A stretch of 46,091 nt of DNA from Willaertia magna (GCA_902984215.1 CADWAF010004479.1:1-46091), one strand, 5' to 3'; shown: positions 1 to 10,206, numbered from the stretch's first letter. Program-made: numbers and translations. Notes: generated by a model not told the origin, from the letters alone.

Positions 1-49
1 TAAGATCTAATCCCGCATGGGTTCGTGGGTTCAAATCCCACCCTGACCA
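1..49 (+). tRNA. tRNA-Leu(UAA), 3' part only
   Basis: The window opens inside a tRNA. Bases 1-3 (taa) fit the anticodon, followed by G37 and A38 and the 3' side of the anticodon stem (tctaa). A long class-II variable arm follows (ccc/ggg stem at 12-21). The T arm is perfect: gtggg at 25-29, loop ttcaaat, cccac at 37-41. The acceptor 3' strand is cctgacc at 42-48 with discriminator A at 49. A T4 run at 56-59 could end Pol III transcription. A long variable arm with an NAA-type anticodon indicates leucine. The 5' half lies outside the window, so the anticodon call rests on stem alignment only. Confidence 0.8.
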
Positions 50-148
50 AATCAATTTTGTCTGGTCTTTGCGCTTTGCCAAAAGCTTTGAGCCTTCTTG
101 TGTGAAGTTTCACTGTGGATATTTTTTGCTAATTAAAAAATTCCCGAG

Positions 149-2383
149 ATGAAAGTTTTGCTTAAAAACACAATGCACACCCCACAGCAGCAGCAAGAAG
201 AAGAAGAAGAAGGAAAAATAAAAGACAACATGAATAACTCGATGCAATCGGAAAGAAAAGAATTCTCTAATAAACTCATTCAACAAACTATTGATGATAA
301 TCCAATAGTATTAAAAACAAGATTAAATAAACAAATATCTCTAAAAAACGTAAATCAATCCAATATTATTTTTAAAGATTATATAGATTTTATCTATTCA
401 TTAAAAAGTAAAGATATTTTTAAAAAAGTTAATCATGTTACAAATAGTTCACCTATTGCCTCAAAAGAACATTTTCGTTTAAGAAGAAAGATCTATGAAA
501 GAGTATTAAAACAATTTAAAGATAGTACAATTATACCTAAACGTACAGAAATGTATAAAATTATGGATCAAATGTTTGCTAGATCCAATGGTACAAGTAC
601 TAAATATATAGCTTATATGTTTCGTAAGATTTGGAAGAAATTATATAGAGATATCTTACAAAATGGAATGGATACTAAAATGAAAGAATTAAAAGAGAAT
701 TATCCAAATGATACAATTGTATTTGTACCTACACATAGAAGTTATATTGATTTTATTATTTTAAGTTATGTTAATATATTATATAGGAATTTCCCTTTAC
801 CACATATTATTGCAGGTGAAGATTTTCTACAAATGTTATTTGTGAGTGATATAATGAGACATTGTGGTGCTTTATTTATGAAAAGACAATTTAATGATTT
901 ACCTATTTATAAAGCAATATTTAAAGAATATATTTTAACTTTATTAGAAGAAGGTAATTATTTAGAATTCTTTATTGAAGGTACTAGATCTAGAAATGGT
1001 AAAACTTATCATCCTAAATTTGGTATATTAGGATTAGTATTAGATGCTTATTTTCAGAAAAGAGTTAATAATGTAATATTTGTACCTGTCTATTTTAGTT
1101 ATGAAAAGATGTTAGAACAAGAATCTCATGTAAGAGAAATGTTAGGTGAAGCTAAAAAGAAGGAAACTACAAAGAATATGATTTTTGGATTTTTAGATTC
1201 AGTTTCAACTGATTTTGGTGATATGATTGTTAATGTTGGTGAAGAAATATCTTTAAAAGATTTTATTAAAGATAAAGAATTAATAAATAATGAAATGAAG
1301 AGAGAGATTTGTTCTAAACTTGGATATAGTATTACTAAAAGATTAGATGATAATTTTATTTGTATGTCAACACATATAATATCATCATTATTATTATATT
1401 TATTATCTGATAATAGATTAAATTATAGAAGAACAAGTGTTAGAATGAAAGTATTAATTGAAAAGATTGATTGGTTAAAAAATCAAATAAAATTAAGAAA
1501 TACAACAATTTATTTAAAAGAAAATAATTCAATTGGAATGATTGAAAGAATTTTAAATTTATATTCAGGTCATTTAGAAAAGAAAGGTGAATATTTATTT
1601 GTTAAAAATGTTAGAAGTTTTTTAATCTTTTCAATTTATAAGAATGCTTTAATTCATTTATTTATTAAAGAAGCAATTATTTGTTGTTCTCTTCATTCTT
1701 TTTTAACAACAAATATTTTATTTGAAAATGATTTAGAGAAGAATATTTATTTTGGTGAAATTGATTTAGAAGAATGGAGAGAAAGATGTCATGTATTAGG
1801 TGAATTATTACATTTAGAAATTCATCCTGAAAATTTAATTTCTGACATTTCTAAATTTAATGAAACTTTAGAATTTTTAAAAGAAAATAATTTATTAACA
1901 ATTGAAAGTAAAGATAATAATAAGGTTATTGTTACAGTAAATGATAAAGACTATTATGAATATGTTTGTTCACTTATTTGGCCACATATTGAAACATATT
2001 CTTCATTAATGAGTTTTATTTATTTATTAGCTAAACAACCTGCAATTCATGGTTTTCAAAATGATATTTTTGTTAAACAAGTTAATGATTTTATTCAACA
2101 ACTTTATTATCAATCCATTACACCTTACTTTGAAAGTGTTAGTGTTTTAACTATTAAGAATGCTATTTCAAGATTTATTTCATGGAAGATTTTACATAAA
2201 GTAACTGTTAATCAACAACATGTTACTGAGGTAAATCAAAATTACATCCAAAATGATAAAGAACTTTTAGAATGGTGGAATATGATTTCACTTTACACAA
2301 AATATAAACAAAGTGAGGCAGAGTTGATAAGTAATTCTTTCTTTGAACAATTAATGCCTCCTTCAAGAACATCAAAATTATAA
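149..2383 (+). CDS. GNPAT: Dihydroxyacetone-phosphate acyltransferase (peroxisomal, PlsB/GNPAT family)
   Basis: A 744-residue intronless protein with all four glycerolipid acyltransferase blocks. Block I is HRSYID with the catalytic H196-x4-D201. Block II is GALFMKR at 240-246. Block III is FIEGTRSR with E277-G-T-R280. Block IV is VPVY at 312-315. The last three residues are SKL, a canonical PTS1 peroxisome import signal. Together with the PlsB-like blocks this points to the DHAP acyltransferase of ether-lipid (plasmalogen) synthesis rather than ER or mitochondrial glycerol-3-phosphate acyltransferase. The first 60 residues are Gln/Glu/Lys-rich low complexity, so the true start could be a later Met. 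Length is close to animal GNPAT. What is seen: motifs and SKL. What is inferred: substrate DHAP. Confidence 0.88.
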   Translation: MKVLLKNTMHTPQQQQEEEEEGKIKDNMNNSMQSERKEFSNKLIQQTIDDNPIVLKTRLNKQISLKNVNQSNIIFKDYIDFIYSLKSKDIFKKVNHVTNSSPIASKEHFRLRRKIYERVLKQFKDSTIIPKRTEMYKIMDQMFARSNGTSTKYIAYMFRKIWKKLYRDILQNGMDTKMKELKENYPNDTIVFVPTHRSYIDFIILSYVNILYRNFPLPHIIAGEDFLQMLFVSDIMRHCGALFMKRQFNDLPIYKAIFKEYILTLLEEGNYLEFFIEGTRSRNGKTYHPKFGILGLVLDAYFQKRVNNVIFVPVYFSYEKMLEQESHVREMLGEAKKKETTKNMIFGFLDSVSTDFGDMIVNVGEEISLKDFIKDKELINNEMKREICSKLGYSITKRLDDNFICMSTHIISSLLLYLLSDNRLNYRRTSVRMKVLIEKIDWLKNQIKLRNTTIYLKENNSIGMIERILNLYSGHLEKKGEYLFVKNVRSFLIFSIYKNALIHLFIKEAIICCSLHSFLTTNILFENDLEKNIYFGEIDLEEWRERCHVLGELLHLEIHPENLISDISKFNETLEFLKENNLLTIESKDNNKVIVTVNDKDYYEYVCSLIWPHIETYSSLMSFIYLLAKQPAIHGFQNDIFVKQVNDFIQQLYYQSITPYFESVSVLTIKNAISRFISWKILHKVTVNQQHVTEVNQNYIQNDKELLEWWNMISLYTKYKQSEAELISNSFFEQLMPPSRTSKL

Positions 2384-2404
2384 ATTTATTACAAATATAT
2401 TTTA

Positions 2405-5003
2405 TTATTTATCTTTTTTTAAACTTTCATTTTCCTTTTTCAATTTTGCATTTTCTTCCCATAGTTCTTTCAGCCTTATCTCTAATCTAGTCACAATATC
2501 AGGTACAGTTGAAGGCTCTTGTTTATATTGTTGAATTAAATTAAATATTGGATCATTTACAGTTGTTGGTGTAGTAACAGTATTGGCTTCCGTCTTTTTC
2601 TTTGTTGTAGTTGAACTGATGGTTGGGACATCTTCAGGTAAAACATCCACTTCCTTTACCTCAAAATTTCTTTTCTTTTTCTGAGATGTAGGCTTTCTTT
2701 TACCTACAGTAGTTCCTTGTGGAGACGATGTTTCATCAATAGGAGATGTTTCACTAGTTAATTTTTCAATAGAGTCTTCATCTACATCCGTTACTATAAA
2801 TCTTCCTTTAGTTTCAATCTTCTTTGTATTAAGCTCTGGAGGTGAACTATTCGCTGTGCTGCTTGTGTTACTTGTATTGTTCATATTATTGAAAGTGTAT
2901 ACAGATCCATTCATAGTTGTTGGAGTATTAGTATTTATGTTATTATTAGAATTAATTATATTTGTATTGTTATTATTAGTTTGGTTTAAACTTCCATTCG
3001 TGTTATTAACAATTAAGGATGAAGAAGTAGTTGGAGTATTGGTTGAAGTCGAACCATTAGATGATTCTTCATCTTCTTTTAATTCATCTTCAAAATTCCA
3101 TCTACTTAAAGGCTTTCTTTGATTTGTTGAGGGAATATTTACTGTTGTTTCTTCCTCATCTCCAGTCTCATCATCATCTAAACGAAAATCATCTACTCCA
3201 TAAGAAGTATTACTTTCCATATCAACTTGGGTAAAAGGATTATTATTTGTAGAAGTTATATTTGAATAAAGAGACGACTCATTCTCAGGCTCTGTTAAAG
3301 TAATTGTTAATTTCGTTTGGCTACTAGATCTTTTCATGCTTAACATCAACTGTGCTCTCTTAGATAGTGGAGGCAAGCCTTCTAATAAGGCCCTCTTTAT
3401 AAAAACCTTTTGCTTTTCAAATTTACCACTTACTTTAGAGAAAAACTTATGTTTCAATAGTTGAGAAGCAGAAGGTCTTTTGTTTGGATCTTTTTGTAAA
3501 CAACATGAAACTAAATCTTTAAAATTCTTACTAAATTTCTTTTGGTCTACGTCTTGTAATTGTGGAGGATCATGTTCCATAGTAATAAACATTACTTTCA
3601 CAGGTGGTAATCCTTCTAATGGAGCTTTACCTGTTGCTAATTCAATTGCTGTAATACCTAAACTCCAAATATCAGCCTTTGTATCATATCCATGAAATTG
3701 TGCCATTACCTCAGGTGCCTACATAAAGAAGAACATTAATAAGAAGATATATAAAACTTACCATCCAACATGGAGAACCAACAAAAGTTTGACGTTTACT
3801 CTTTCTATCTCCAGAAATTTCAATAATATTTGCAGAAACACCAAAATCACCAATCCTAACAACACCTTCACTACTAACTAATAAATTACTTGCTTTAATA
3901 TCTCTATGAATTTGACCATTTGAATGAAAATATTCTAAACCTTTTAATACTTGATATAAAATACATGAAATTAATTCTTCATTAGGTAAACCTATTGGAA
4001 ATCTAAAACGCATAATATCAAAAATTGATCCTCCTTCTAATAATTCCATAACTAAATATAATTCAGTTTCGTTAATAAAAGAAGTTAAATAATTTACAAT
4101 ATGTTCATGAAAACTAGTAACCATTGTATGAATTTCTTTAGTAATTGTTGATAAAACATTATCAGGTAATCTTTCTAAATCTATCTTTTTAATTGCAACA
4201 TGTTCAGAAAATGGTAAACATATAGCTTCATATACAGGTCCTCCTAATCCATAACCTATAGGTTCTAATAATTGATATTGATCAGCATAGGTTGGATAAA
4301 CTCTACGAGAAGATGAAAGCAAAGCTGCAGTACCACTACCAGTACCACTAGGAGTATTCGTAGAACTAATGGAATTTCTATTGTTATTGGTATTTGGTAC
4401 AGTTAATGTTGGAGTAGTTGTAGATGATGGAGTTAAAGTGCTAGTAGGTGTTGATACAGATTTTAAAGTATTATTATTTATTGTAGTATTATTAGTTGTT
4501 GTATTATTATTTGTATTGTTTGATGAGGAACCTTGAATAGTAATTGAAGGATTGGTAGAAGAAACAGAAAGAGGTGTTGGAGTAGTAGGAGTTGGACTAT
4601 TCATTGAAAGGATGGATTGATTGGAAGATGCTGATGAAGAAGGTGTTGAAGTAGAGTTTGGTAATTGTTGCTTTCCTTCTTTACTTGTAGGTAATAATTT
4701 ATATAAATCATTCACACTTGTATCATTAGATAATAAAGAAGATGATGAAGATCCTAAAACACTACTACTACTATTACTATTACTATTATTCATATTCGTA
4801 CTAGAAGTATTACTGTTGGGGTTATTTGTTGTAGTACTTGTTGGAATAGTAGATTTTGGTGAAATATTATTTGAATTCATTGTTGATGATGTTGATGTTG
4901 ATCCATTTAATGTAATGGTAGGATTGTTATTGCTACTCATCGTTGCAGTGGAAGTATTTGTTGTTGAATTATTGTTGTTGGTATTACTATTGTTGCTATT
5001 CAT
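2405..5003 (-). CDS. Ste20-group protein kinase, OSR1/SPAK/Fray type
   Basis: Two exons, 5003..3762 and 3718..2405, joined by a 43-nt phase-0 GT..AG intron that splits the activation segment between CWM and APEV. The product is 851 residues. Residues 1-240 are Ser/Thr/Asn low complexity. The kinase domain runs from about 245 to 530, with glycine loop GYGLGG at 250-255, VAIKK, HRD at 366-368, DFG at 386-388, and TFVGSPCWMAPEV. The segment after it (DIWSLGITAIELATGKAP and DPPQL) closely resembles OSR1/SPAK/Fray, kinases that in animals act in WNK osmotic signalling and in Dictyostelium are cytoskeleton-related. The tail is acidic and Asn-rich and ends in a short coiled coil (LKELWEENAKLKKENESL). 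I see no clear OSR1 C-terminal (CCT) domain, so regulation by WNK cannot be assumed. Confidence 0.88.
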
Positions 5004-5710
5004 TATTTATAAATTTAAAAATAATTCTTTTTTGGTGTCAGATACAATCATTACACCAATAAAGGCTCAAATTATATTATTTTAATAATTTAATTGAATT
5101 ATAATTTGTTTGATATCAAGTATTGAAGAGAAGTATACCCTTTCCTCAACTTTAAGTTTGTTTTGATTTAACAAAATCTTTGATTTTTTTTAAAGGGAAA
5201 ATTAATTTTTCTTATTAAATATTTAAGCCTTTTTTTTAAAGGTATGGAGTCAGTGAGACGAATTTTTTTTAAAGTGCTCAATTTTCTTATTTTCTTTATT
5301 ATTTTGGCGGGATTTTACTTTTTTGAGGTTCAACTTCCAATTTTTTGTTAGAATTGACAGGTAGGAGAAGATTACAACAATTAATTACAACACTTAATGA
5401 CAATTTGTTTGTTTTTTATTCTTTGTGTGTTTTGCTGTTTAGTTGAGAATGTAAAAATTTCCATAGAAATACAGACTAAAGAAAGCACAGGATTATCTTG
5501 AAACATTTATAATTATTTCAACGGTCTATTAAGTCTATTTATAAATAGTTATTTACTAAATTTAATTTATAACGTATTCTAATTTACCAGGTAAAGTTAT
5601 TGTTTTTATAGTTTCTTTAAATGTAAAGTGTCCAAAGAATCAAAATGAATATGTGAGTAACTGGAATATCAATTTTCTTTCCAATTTTTGCGAAAAGCCT
5701 TGTAAAATTT
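5004..5710. other. Intergenic, 707 bp, with T8AAAG repeats and an E2F-like site
   Basis: No convincing reading frame or RNA fold. It holds the promoter of the minus-strand kinase and the 3' flank of the IQ-motif gene. Three near-identical T-run + AAAG elements occur at about 5183-5195, 5229-5242 and 5262-5274, followed by an E2F-like TTTTGGCGGGA at 5302-5312. Confidence 0.6.
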
Positions 5711-6724
5711 TTACACCTTAATTTTGTATTCGTATTTTAACGTTTCGTGCTTAGTATTAATCGAAAAAGAAGTTATTTCTTTGGTTGTGTAGGTCTTGTT
5801 AAGATAAGGTTTAAACAATTCTTGGACAAAACAATGTCCAACTTTGCTTTTTTTCGACAAACATTCCCTCCAGTGTCGTTGAATGACAACAGCCTTTTGT
5901 TCTTGCACTTTTTTAAGTTTCTTTCTTCTTTGTTTAATCAATTGTATTTCCTTCTCCAGTTTTGTACATTCTTCGATTATAAATCCTCCTGCTATCTGTT
6001 TGTTAGAAAGTTCAATCTTTTCGTCTAATTCTTTCAGTTGTTTACGGCGGTACTCTACTAACAATTTCTTGTACCTTTTTCTCATTAAAAATCCTCGAAT
6101 ATGCTTTTGTATAATGGTAGCTGCCTTATCTTTTTTGGTTTTGGATCTTCTGTGACTTCTTCTAGGCGTTCTTGAATCAGATCTATTTGATAACCTTGCT
6201 GATAAAGTAGAAATATCATTCAAGTATTCTTCCTCCCAATTATTTTCTGTATGAATTGGAAAAACAAGAGGAGGAATAAAAGGTTTTTGGAGAGTATTTA
6301 CAGAGGGTTCAGGATTTGCTAGTGTGGCCAGATGCAAGTTTAATTTTGGTATTTCTAAGGTTAAAGAAGACTTTGGTTTAGTGTTTTCCATGAATGGAGG
6401 GAGGGAACTAAAAGAAAGCGGGGGAACGAAAGGTCTTTTAGGTTGTACTGGAATAGGACTCACAGAGGGAGAGGAAAGTTCTTCACTCGTTACACTTTCC
6501 GTGTCTGTTTTAAGCTCATGCTTGTTTTCTGTAGGGGAAATGGCTTTAATTGGTGCATTCTTCTCATTGTTATTATTAAAATTACTAAGAGTTTTTTTCT
6601 TTCTCTTTATAGAGCGTTTTAAAAATAATTCTTTCCTTCTTTCTACAAATTCCTTAGTCCCGTTTCTTTTATTTCCACTCCCAAGAAACACTGACCTAGA
6701 AGGTTGTCTATTCAAAGTACTCAT
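5711..6724 (-). CDS. IQ-motif coiled-coil protein, function unknown
   Basis: A 337-residue intronless basic protein. Residues 1-190 are Ser/Pro/Lys-rich, with two similar short stretches reading KRPFVPPL and QKPFIPPL. An IQ motif follows around Q206 (AATIIQKHIRGFLMRKRY). Next is a Lys/Glu-rich coiled coil (about 225-275) and a second IQ-like motif around Q282 (VVIQRHWRECLSKK). IQ motifs bind calmodulin or EF-hand light chains, so a Ca2+-linked cytoskeletal or centriolar role is possible, but I do not recognise the family. The ATG is 20 bp from the divergent DUS4L ATG, so the two share a promoter region or have very short leaders. Confidence 0.75.
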   Translation of the reverse strand: MSTLNRQPSRSVFLGSGNKRNGTKEFVERRKELFLKRSIKRKKKTLSNFNNNNEKNAPIKAISPTENKHELKTDTESVTSEELSSPSVSPIPVQPKRPFVPPLSFSSLPPFMENTKPKSSLTLEIPKLNLHLATLANPEPSVNTLQKPFIPPLVFPIHTENNWEEEYLNDISTLSARLSNRSDSRTPRRSHRRSKTKKDKAATIIQKHIRGFLMRKRYKKLLVEYRRKQLKELDEKIELSNKQIAGGFIIEECTKLEKEIQLIKQRRKKLKKVQEQKAVVIQRHWRECLSKKSKVGHCFVQELFKPYLNKTYTTKEITSFSINTKHETLKYEYKIKV

Positions 6725-6744
6725 AAATTTTTTAGAAAATAAAA

Positions 6745-7839
6745 ATGCTGAACAATAACATCACAGAGAATCATTTGCCATCACCTGCTTATAATAACGA
6801 CATCAAAAATAATGATGATATTTATTCGGAATTAATTCAAAATGATATAACTTTAAATAGTGAAGAAAATTATGTGAGAAAAAACTATGATATTTTAAAC
6901 ATGTTTAAAGAAGCCAAACAAAACAATACTTATTTAAAAATTCAAGCACCTATGGTTAGATATTCAAAACTAGCATTCAGAAATTTATGTTTGGAATATG
7001 GTTGTGATATCGTTTATACCCCAATGATTATGTCAGATTCCTTTTCAAAGTCACAAAAAGCTAGAGATTCAGATTTTTCAACAAATAATAGAGATGGTCC
7101 TTTGGTCGTTCAATTTGCTGCAAATAAACCAACGGATTTTAGTATTTCGGCTCAATATTTAGCAAAATATTGTGACGGATTTGATTTAAATTGTGGATGT
7201 CCACAACCTAAGGTAATTCATGCAAAATTAGGGGCTAGCTTAGTGTTAAAACCACAATTAATTTTTGATATAGTTCACCAAACAAATAATCAATTAGTTG
7301 ACCATTGGAAACCAATTGGTGTTAAAATTAGATTAAATCCTGAAGACGATGAAAAATTTGAAAAGACAATTGATTTAGTAAGACAAATACAAAAAGCAGG
7401 CGCTTCTTGGATAACCATTCATGGAAGAACACAAAAACAAAGAACTAGAAATACAAAAGTAAATGTTGATGCTGTTAAGTTATTAAGACAATACGTAGAT
7501 ATTCCTTGTGTTCATAACGGTGATGTTTTCTCCTTAGAGGATGCAAACCATTTCTTTGACGAAACAAAATGTGATGGTGTAATGGCAGCTAGAGGATTAT
7601 TAGCTAATCCAGCTTTATTTAACGGACATAAACAAGTGCCATGGGAATGTATAAAAAGATATATACAAATAGCCATTGAAATTGGTGGAACACCATATCA
7701 TATTTTACATAATCATATAATGTTTATGTTATATTCTAATCATCAATTTCTTTCTAATGATTTAATTGAATTTACTGAATGTAGTGGTGTAGCTTCTATG
7801 TTAGATTATTTTGAAAGTAGAGGATTATCTATTTATTAA
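6745..7839 (+). CDS. DUS4L: tRNA-dihydrouridine synthase, Dus4 (DUS4L) type
   Basis: A 364-residue flavoenzyme of the TIM-barrel Dus family. It reduces uridine to dihydrouridine in the tRNA D-loop; the family member Dus4 acts at U20a/U20b in yeast. Seen: APMVRYSKLAFR, YTPMI, ARDSDFSTNNRDGPLVVQFAAN, NCGCPQ with the catalytic-position cysteine C152, WITIHGRTQKQR, VHNGDVFSLEDA and GVMAARGLLANPALF. These match human DUS4L almost block for block. The first 52 residues are Asn-rich and absent from relatives. Met53 (6901) aligns with the usual beginning and is an alternative start, which would also relieve the 20-bp spacing to the divergent gene. Confidence 0.93.
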   Translation: MLNNNITENHLPSPAYNNDIKNNDDIYSELIQNDITLNSEENYVRKNYDILNMFKEAKQNNTYLKIQAPMVRYSKLAFRNLCLEYGCDIVYTPMIMSDSFSKSQKARDSDFSTNNRDGPLVVQFAANKPTDFSISAQYLAKYCDGFDLNCGCPQPKVIHAKLGASLVLKPQLIFDIVHQTNNQLVDHWKPIGVKIRLNPEDDEKFEKTIDLVRQIQKAGASWITIHGRTQKQRTRNTKVNVDAVKLLRQYVDIPCVHNGDVFSLEDANHFFDETKCDGVMAARGLLANPALFNGHKQVPWECIKRYIQIAIEIGGTPYHILHNHIMFMLYSNHQFLSNDLIEFTECSGVASMLDYFESRGLSIY

Positions 7840-8017
7840 TTCATAAAGATAAAATACTTTCTATGCATTTATGTTGAATTGATAATAATTTTTAAAAAGT
7901 GCATTGGAGTGAAATTTACAATAGTATTTCAACAGATTTTATTTACAGTAGATCAACACAACTTATTGCCTTGGGGACAAATTAATTACAAATTTACAAT
8001 AAAAAAAATCTAAAACA

Positions 8018-9172
8018 ATGAGTGGAAGTGGAGAAGGCTTTGGGTGTGGTGGTGCTTCAATTTCTATGGGAGGTGAAGAAGAAATCAATAGTACTCAAGA
8101 AGATGGTGCTTTTGAAGAGTTCGTAAAAGCTACAATATACGATATGAACATTGATCCTATTGTTACTCCAGATAGTACAAGTCACCCTAATCATACTTTA
8201 TATTCATCTTATGGTGAAGAACTCTTAGAAAACTTTTCTAACTCTAGGGCTAAAGGTGGTGATAAATCATTCCCTCAAATAATTGATAATACTGGAACCT
8301 ATTTAAATGGTGTTTATGGAGATACAGACTTACAAGTTCAATTCAATCCTGATGTATTTGACTATAACCAATGGACCCTTTTAATGAGGGTATTTGTTGA
8401 AAGTGGATCTACTACTGTTTTTGCAATGGGTCATGGATGGCGTTGGTTTGGAATTTCGCTTACTGAGGTATACTTAAATAATATGGATCAACGATATCCA
8501 TATAGCGGATTGAAGAAAAACGAATGGAATAACATTTATGTTAGTTTTAATATGAATGATAGAGTTATTCATGTTATTGTAAATGGTAAAGAAAATAAGA
8601 TTGTAGTTCCATCTGATGTTAATCTTAATGTGTTACAAGAAGATGAATACGTAACCTCAACTGAGAAGTGTTTAACTCATGTTAATTATTCAAATGCTAA
8701 CACCTTGAAAGGGTATGTCTCAAGTGAGGTATTGTTAACGAAATCTTGTCAATCCTTTGATGAGTTGACACAACTTGCAAGTTTATTATTAAAGTCACAC
8801 CTGAAACCAACAAGTATTGGTGACAGTTCAGAAGCAAAAAGTTATGGTAAAGTTCACCACATTAATTCAACCGAAGAATTTAATAACTTTGTTAAAAATA
8901 ATGAATTAGTGGTTGTGGACTTTTCTGCTACTTGGTGTTGCCCTTGTCAAATGATTGCTCCAGTATACGAACACCTGCCAAGAGAGTTTGAAGGAATTAA
9001 GTTCCTTAAAGTAGATATCGATGAACAATCAGCCTTAAGTGATGAGCACAACGTATCAGCTGTTCCTACGTTTTTATTTTTCAAGAACGGGGAATGTATT
9101 GAAGATTACAGATTGTCAGGAGCAAACGCATCAACATTGAGAGCAAATTGTAAAAAATTGGCAGAAAACTAA
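8018..9172 (+). CDS. Thioredoxin-domain protein with N-terminal lectin-like (ConA/LamG-like) region
   Basis: A 384-residue intronless protein with two parts. Residues about 85-200 look like a concanavalin-like beta-sandwich (FDYNQWTLLMRVFVESG, WFGISL, NEWNNIYVSFN, RVIHVIVNGKEN). I rest this on pattern, not on a search. Residues about 278-384 form a thioredoxin fold: VVVDFSATWCCPC with active-site cysteines C307 and C310 around C308-P309, KVDIDE, and the cis-proline P350 in AVPTFLFF. The canonical WCGPC is changed to WCCPC, adding a third cysteine in the redox loop. No signal peptide or membrane segment is visible, so it is probably cytosolic. It probably works as a disulfide reductase whose substrates are chosen by the N-terminal module (inference). 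Confidence 0.85.
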   Translation: MSGSGEGFGCGGASISMGGEEEINSTQEDGAFEEFVKATIYDMNIDPIVTPDSTSHPNHTLYSSYGEELLENFSNSRAKGGDKSFPQIIDNTGTYLNGVYGDTDLQVQFNPDVFDYNQWTLLMRVFVESGSTTVFAMGHGWRWFGISLTEVYLNNMDQRYPYSGLKKNEWNNIYVSFNMNDRVIHVIVNGKENKIVVPSDVNLNVLQEDEYVTSTEKCLTHVNYSNANTLKGYVSSEVLLTKSCQSFDELTQLASLLLKSHLKPTSIGDSSEAKSYGKVHHINSTEEFNNFVKNNELVVVDFSATWCCPCQMIAPVYEHLPREFEGIKFLKVDIDEQSALSDEHNVSAVPTFLFFKNGECIEDYRLSGANASTLRANCKKLAEN

Positions 9173-9285
9173 GGTGACATGTAGACATTAATTCACTCTG
9201 TGTTTGAAACAAAAGAGTTTTCAAAATATACCCACCTTAATAAAACAAATCCATTAAAAAATGTCAGAAAGCACTTTCACTTTCC

Positions 9286-10011
9286 ATGCCGATTTTTCAA
9301 CTGTAATTGAACTGGAATCTTTATTTCAACAAAATTCATATCACAACAACAATAACTTTATTTTAATAACCCCATCTTAATTTTAATAGTGCATGGTGTT
9401 TTGGAAAATGTAATACTAAAGAAAAAGTTATTGATATTTCAGCAACTTACAATACAAGTTTTATTTTAACAGAAAATGGTAAAGTTTACAGTTGTGGAGA
9501 TAATACATATGCTGCAGATGCTCAACCAAAAGGATTTCAAAAGCTTCGCAATGAATTTCAATTAGTTCAAAATGATAAATTAGTAAAAGAATTTATTGCT
9601 GGTTATTTCTTTGCTGCTTTTAAAACAGGTATGTTTTCTTTTCTTTACAAAATTTACAAAAAATTAAAAGTGGATGATAAATATCAAATGGAATGTGGAG
9701 GGTACGGTTCAGTTGTTGTAACAAGTAAGTTTTTGTTTATTAATTTGTAATTGTTATTTTTTGAAAAGAAAATTGTAAAATATACTATACTGGAGAATTT
9801 AGCTGTAGAGCAATGTTTGGGCGCTCAGTTACTAACTTTACACAAACTGCACATTCAAATATTTTGTCAACAAGATTTAAAAAACTTTAAGATAAGATGT
9901 GGAACGTCAACAACTGTCTATTTTACAACAAGCACAAAAAACATTGAGGAAATATTTAATTTGAAGAACATTTGGAAAATTAGTGATTGTGACATGTATT
10001 TTGATAATTAA
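9286..10011 (+). CDS. Small RCC1-like protein, probably frame-broken
   Basis: Proposed exons: 9286..9302, 9390..9628, 9671..9724 and 9769..9890. The last two introns (42 and 44 nt) are well supported; the first (87 nt) is a guess needed to reach the frame. The protein carries RCC1-type blades (SFILTENGKVYSCGDNTY, GYGSVVV). As read, it stops at 9888-9890 after about 143 residues. One base over, from the A6 run at 9879-9884, the frame continues to 10011 with another RCC1-like strand (RCGTSTTVYFTTS). An alternative ATG at 9261 sits in a third frame. RCC1 propellers normally have seven blades and about 400 residues, so this is a remnant, a minimal relative, or an assembly with one extra A. Confidence 0.5.
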
Positions 10012-10206
10012 AAAAACATTTATTGAAACCTTTTTTTTGAATACCTTTCTGATATAATTTCTTTATTACAGAATGTACATTAATGTTTTATTTATTAAAC
10101 ATAATAAATACAGAAATTAAACTTCATTCGTTCTTTTGATGGCAGCTTCTCCTTAGTTGTTATCCCCATCTCCGTAAAAAAATTTCAAAAAAAATTAAAA
10201 TAAAAA
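9891..10206. other. Tail of the RCC1-like gene and V-ATPase e promoter
   Basis: 9891-10011 is probably the frame-shifted end of the RCC1-like gene. 10012-10206 is AT-rich, with nothing recognisable apart from an A-rich leader just before the ATG at 10207. Confidence 0.5.

Noticed and set aside
2856..5085. Plus-strand Leu/Val-rich open frames across the OSR1-like kinase
   Set aside because: They are complements of Asn/Thr/Ser repeats on the coding strand and have no domain content.
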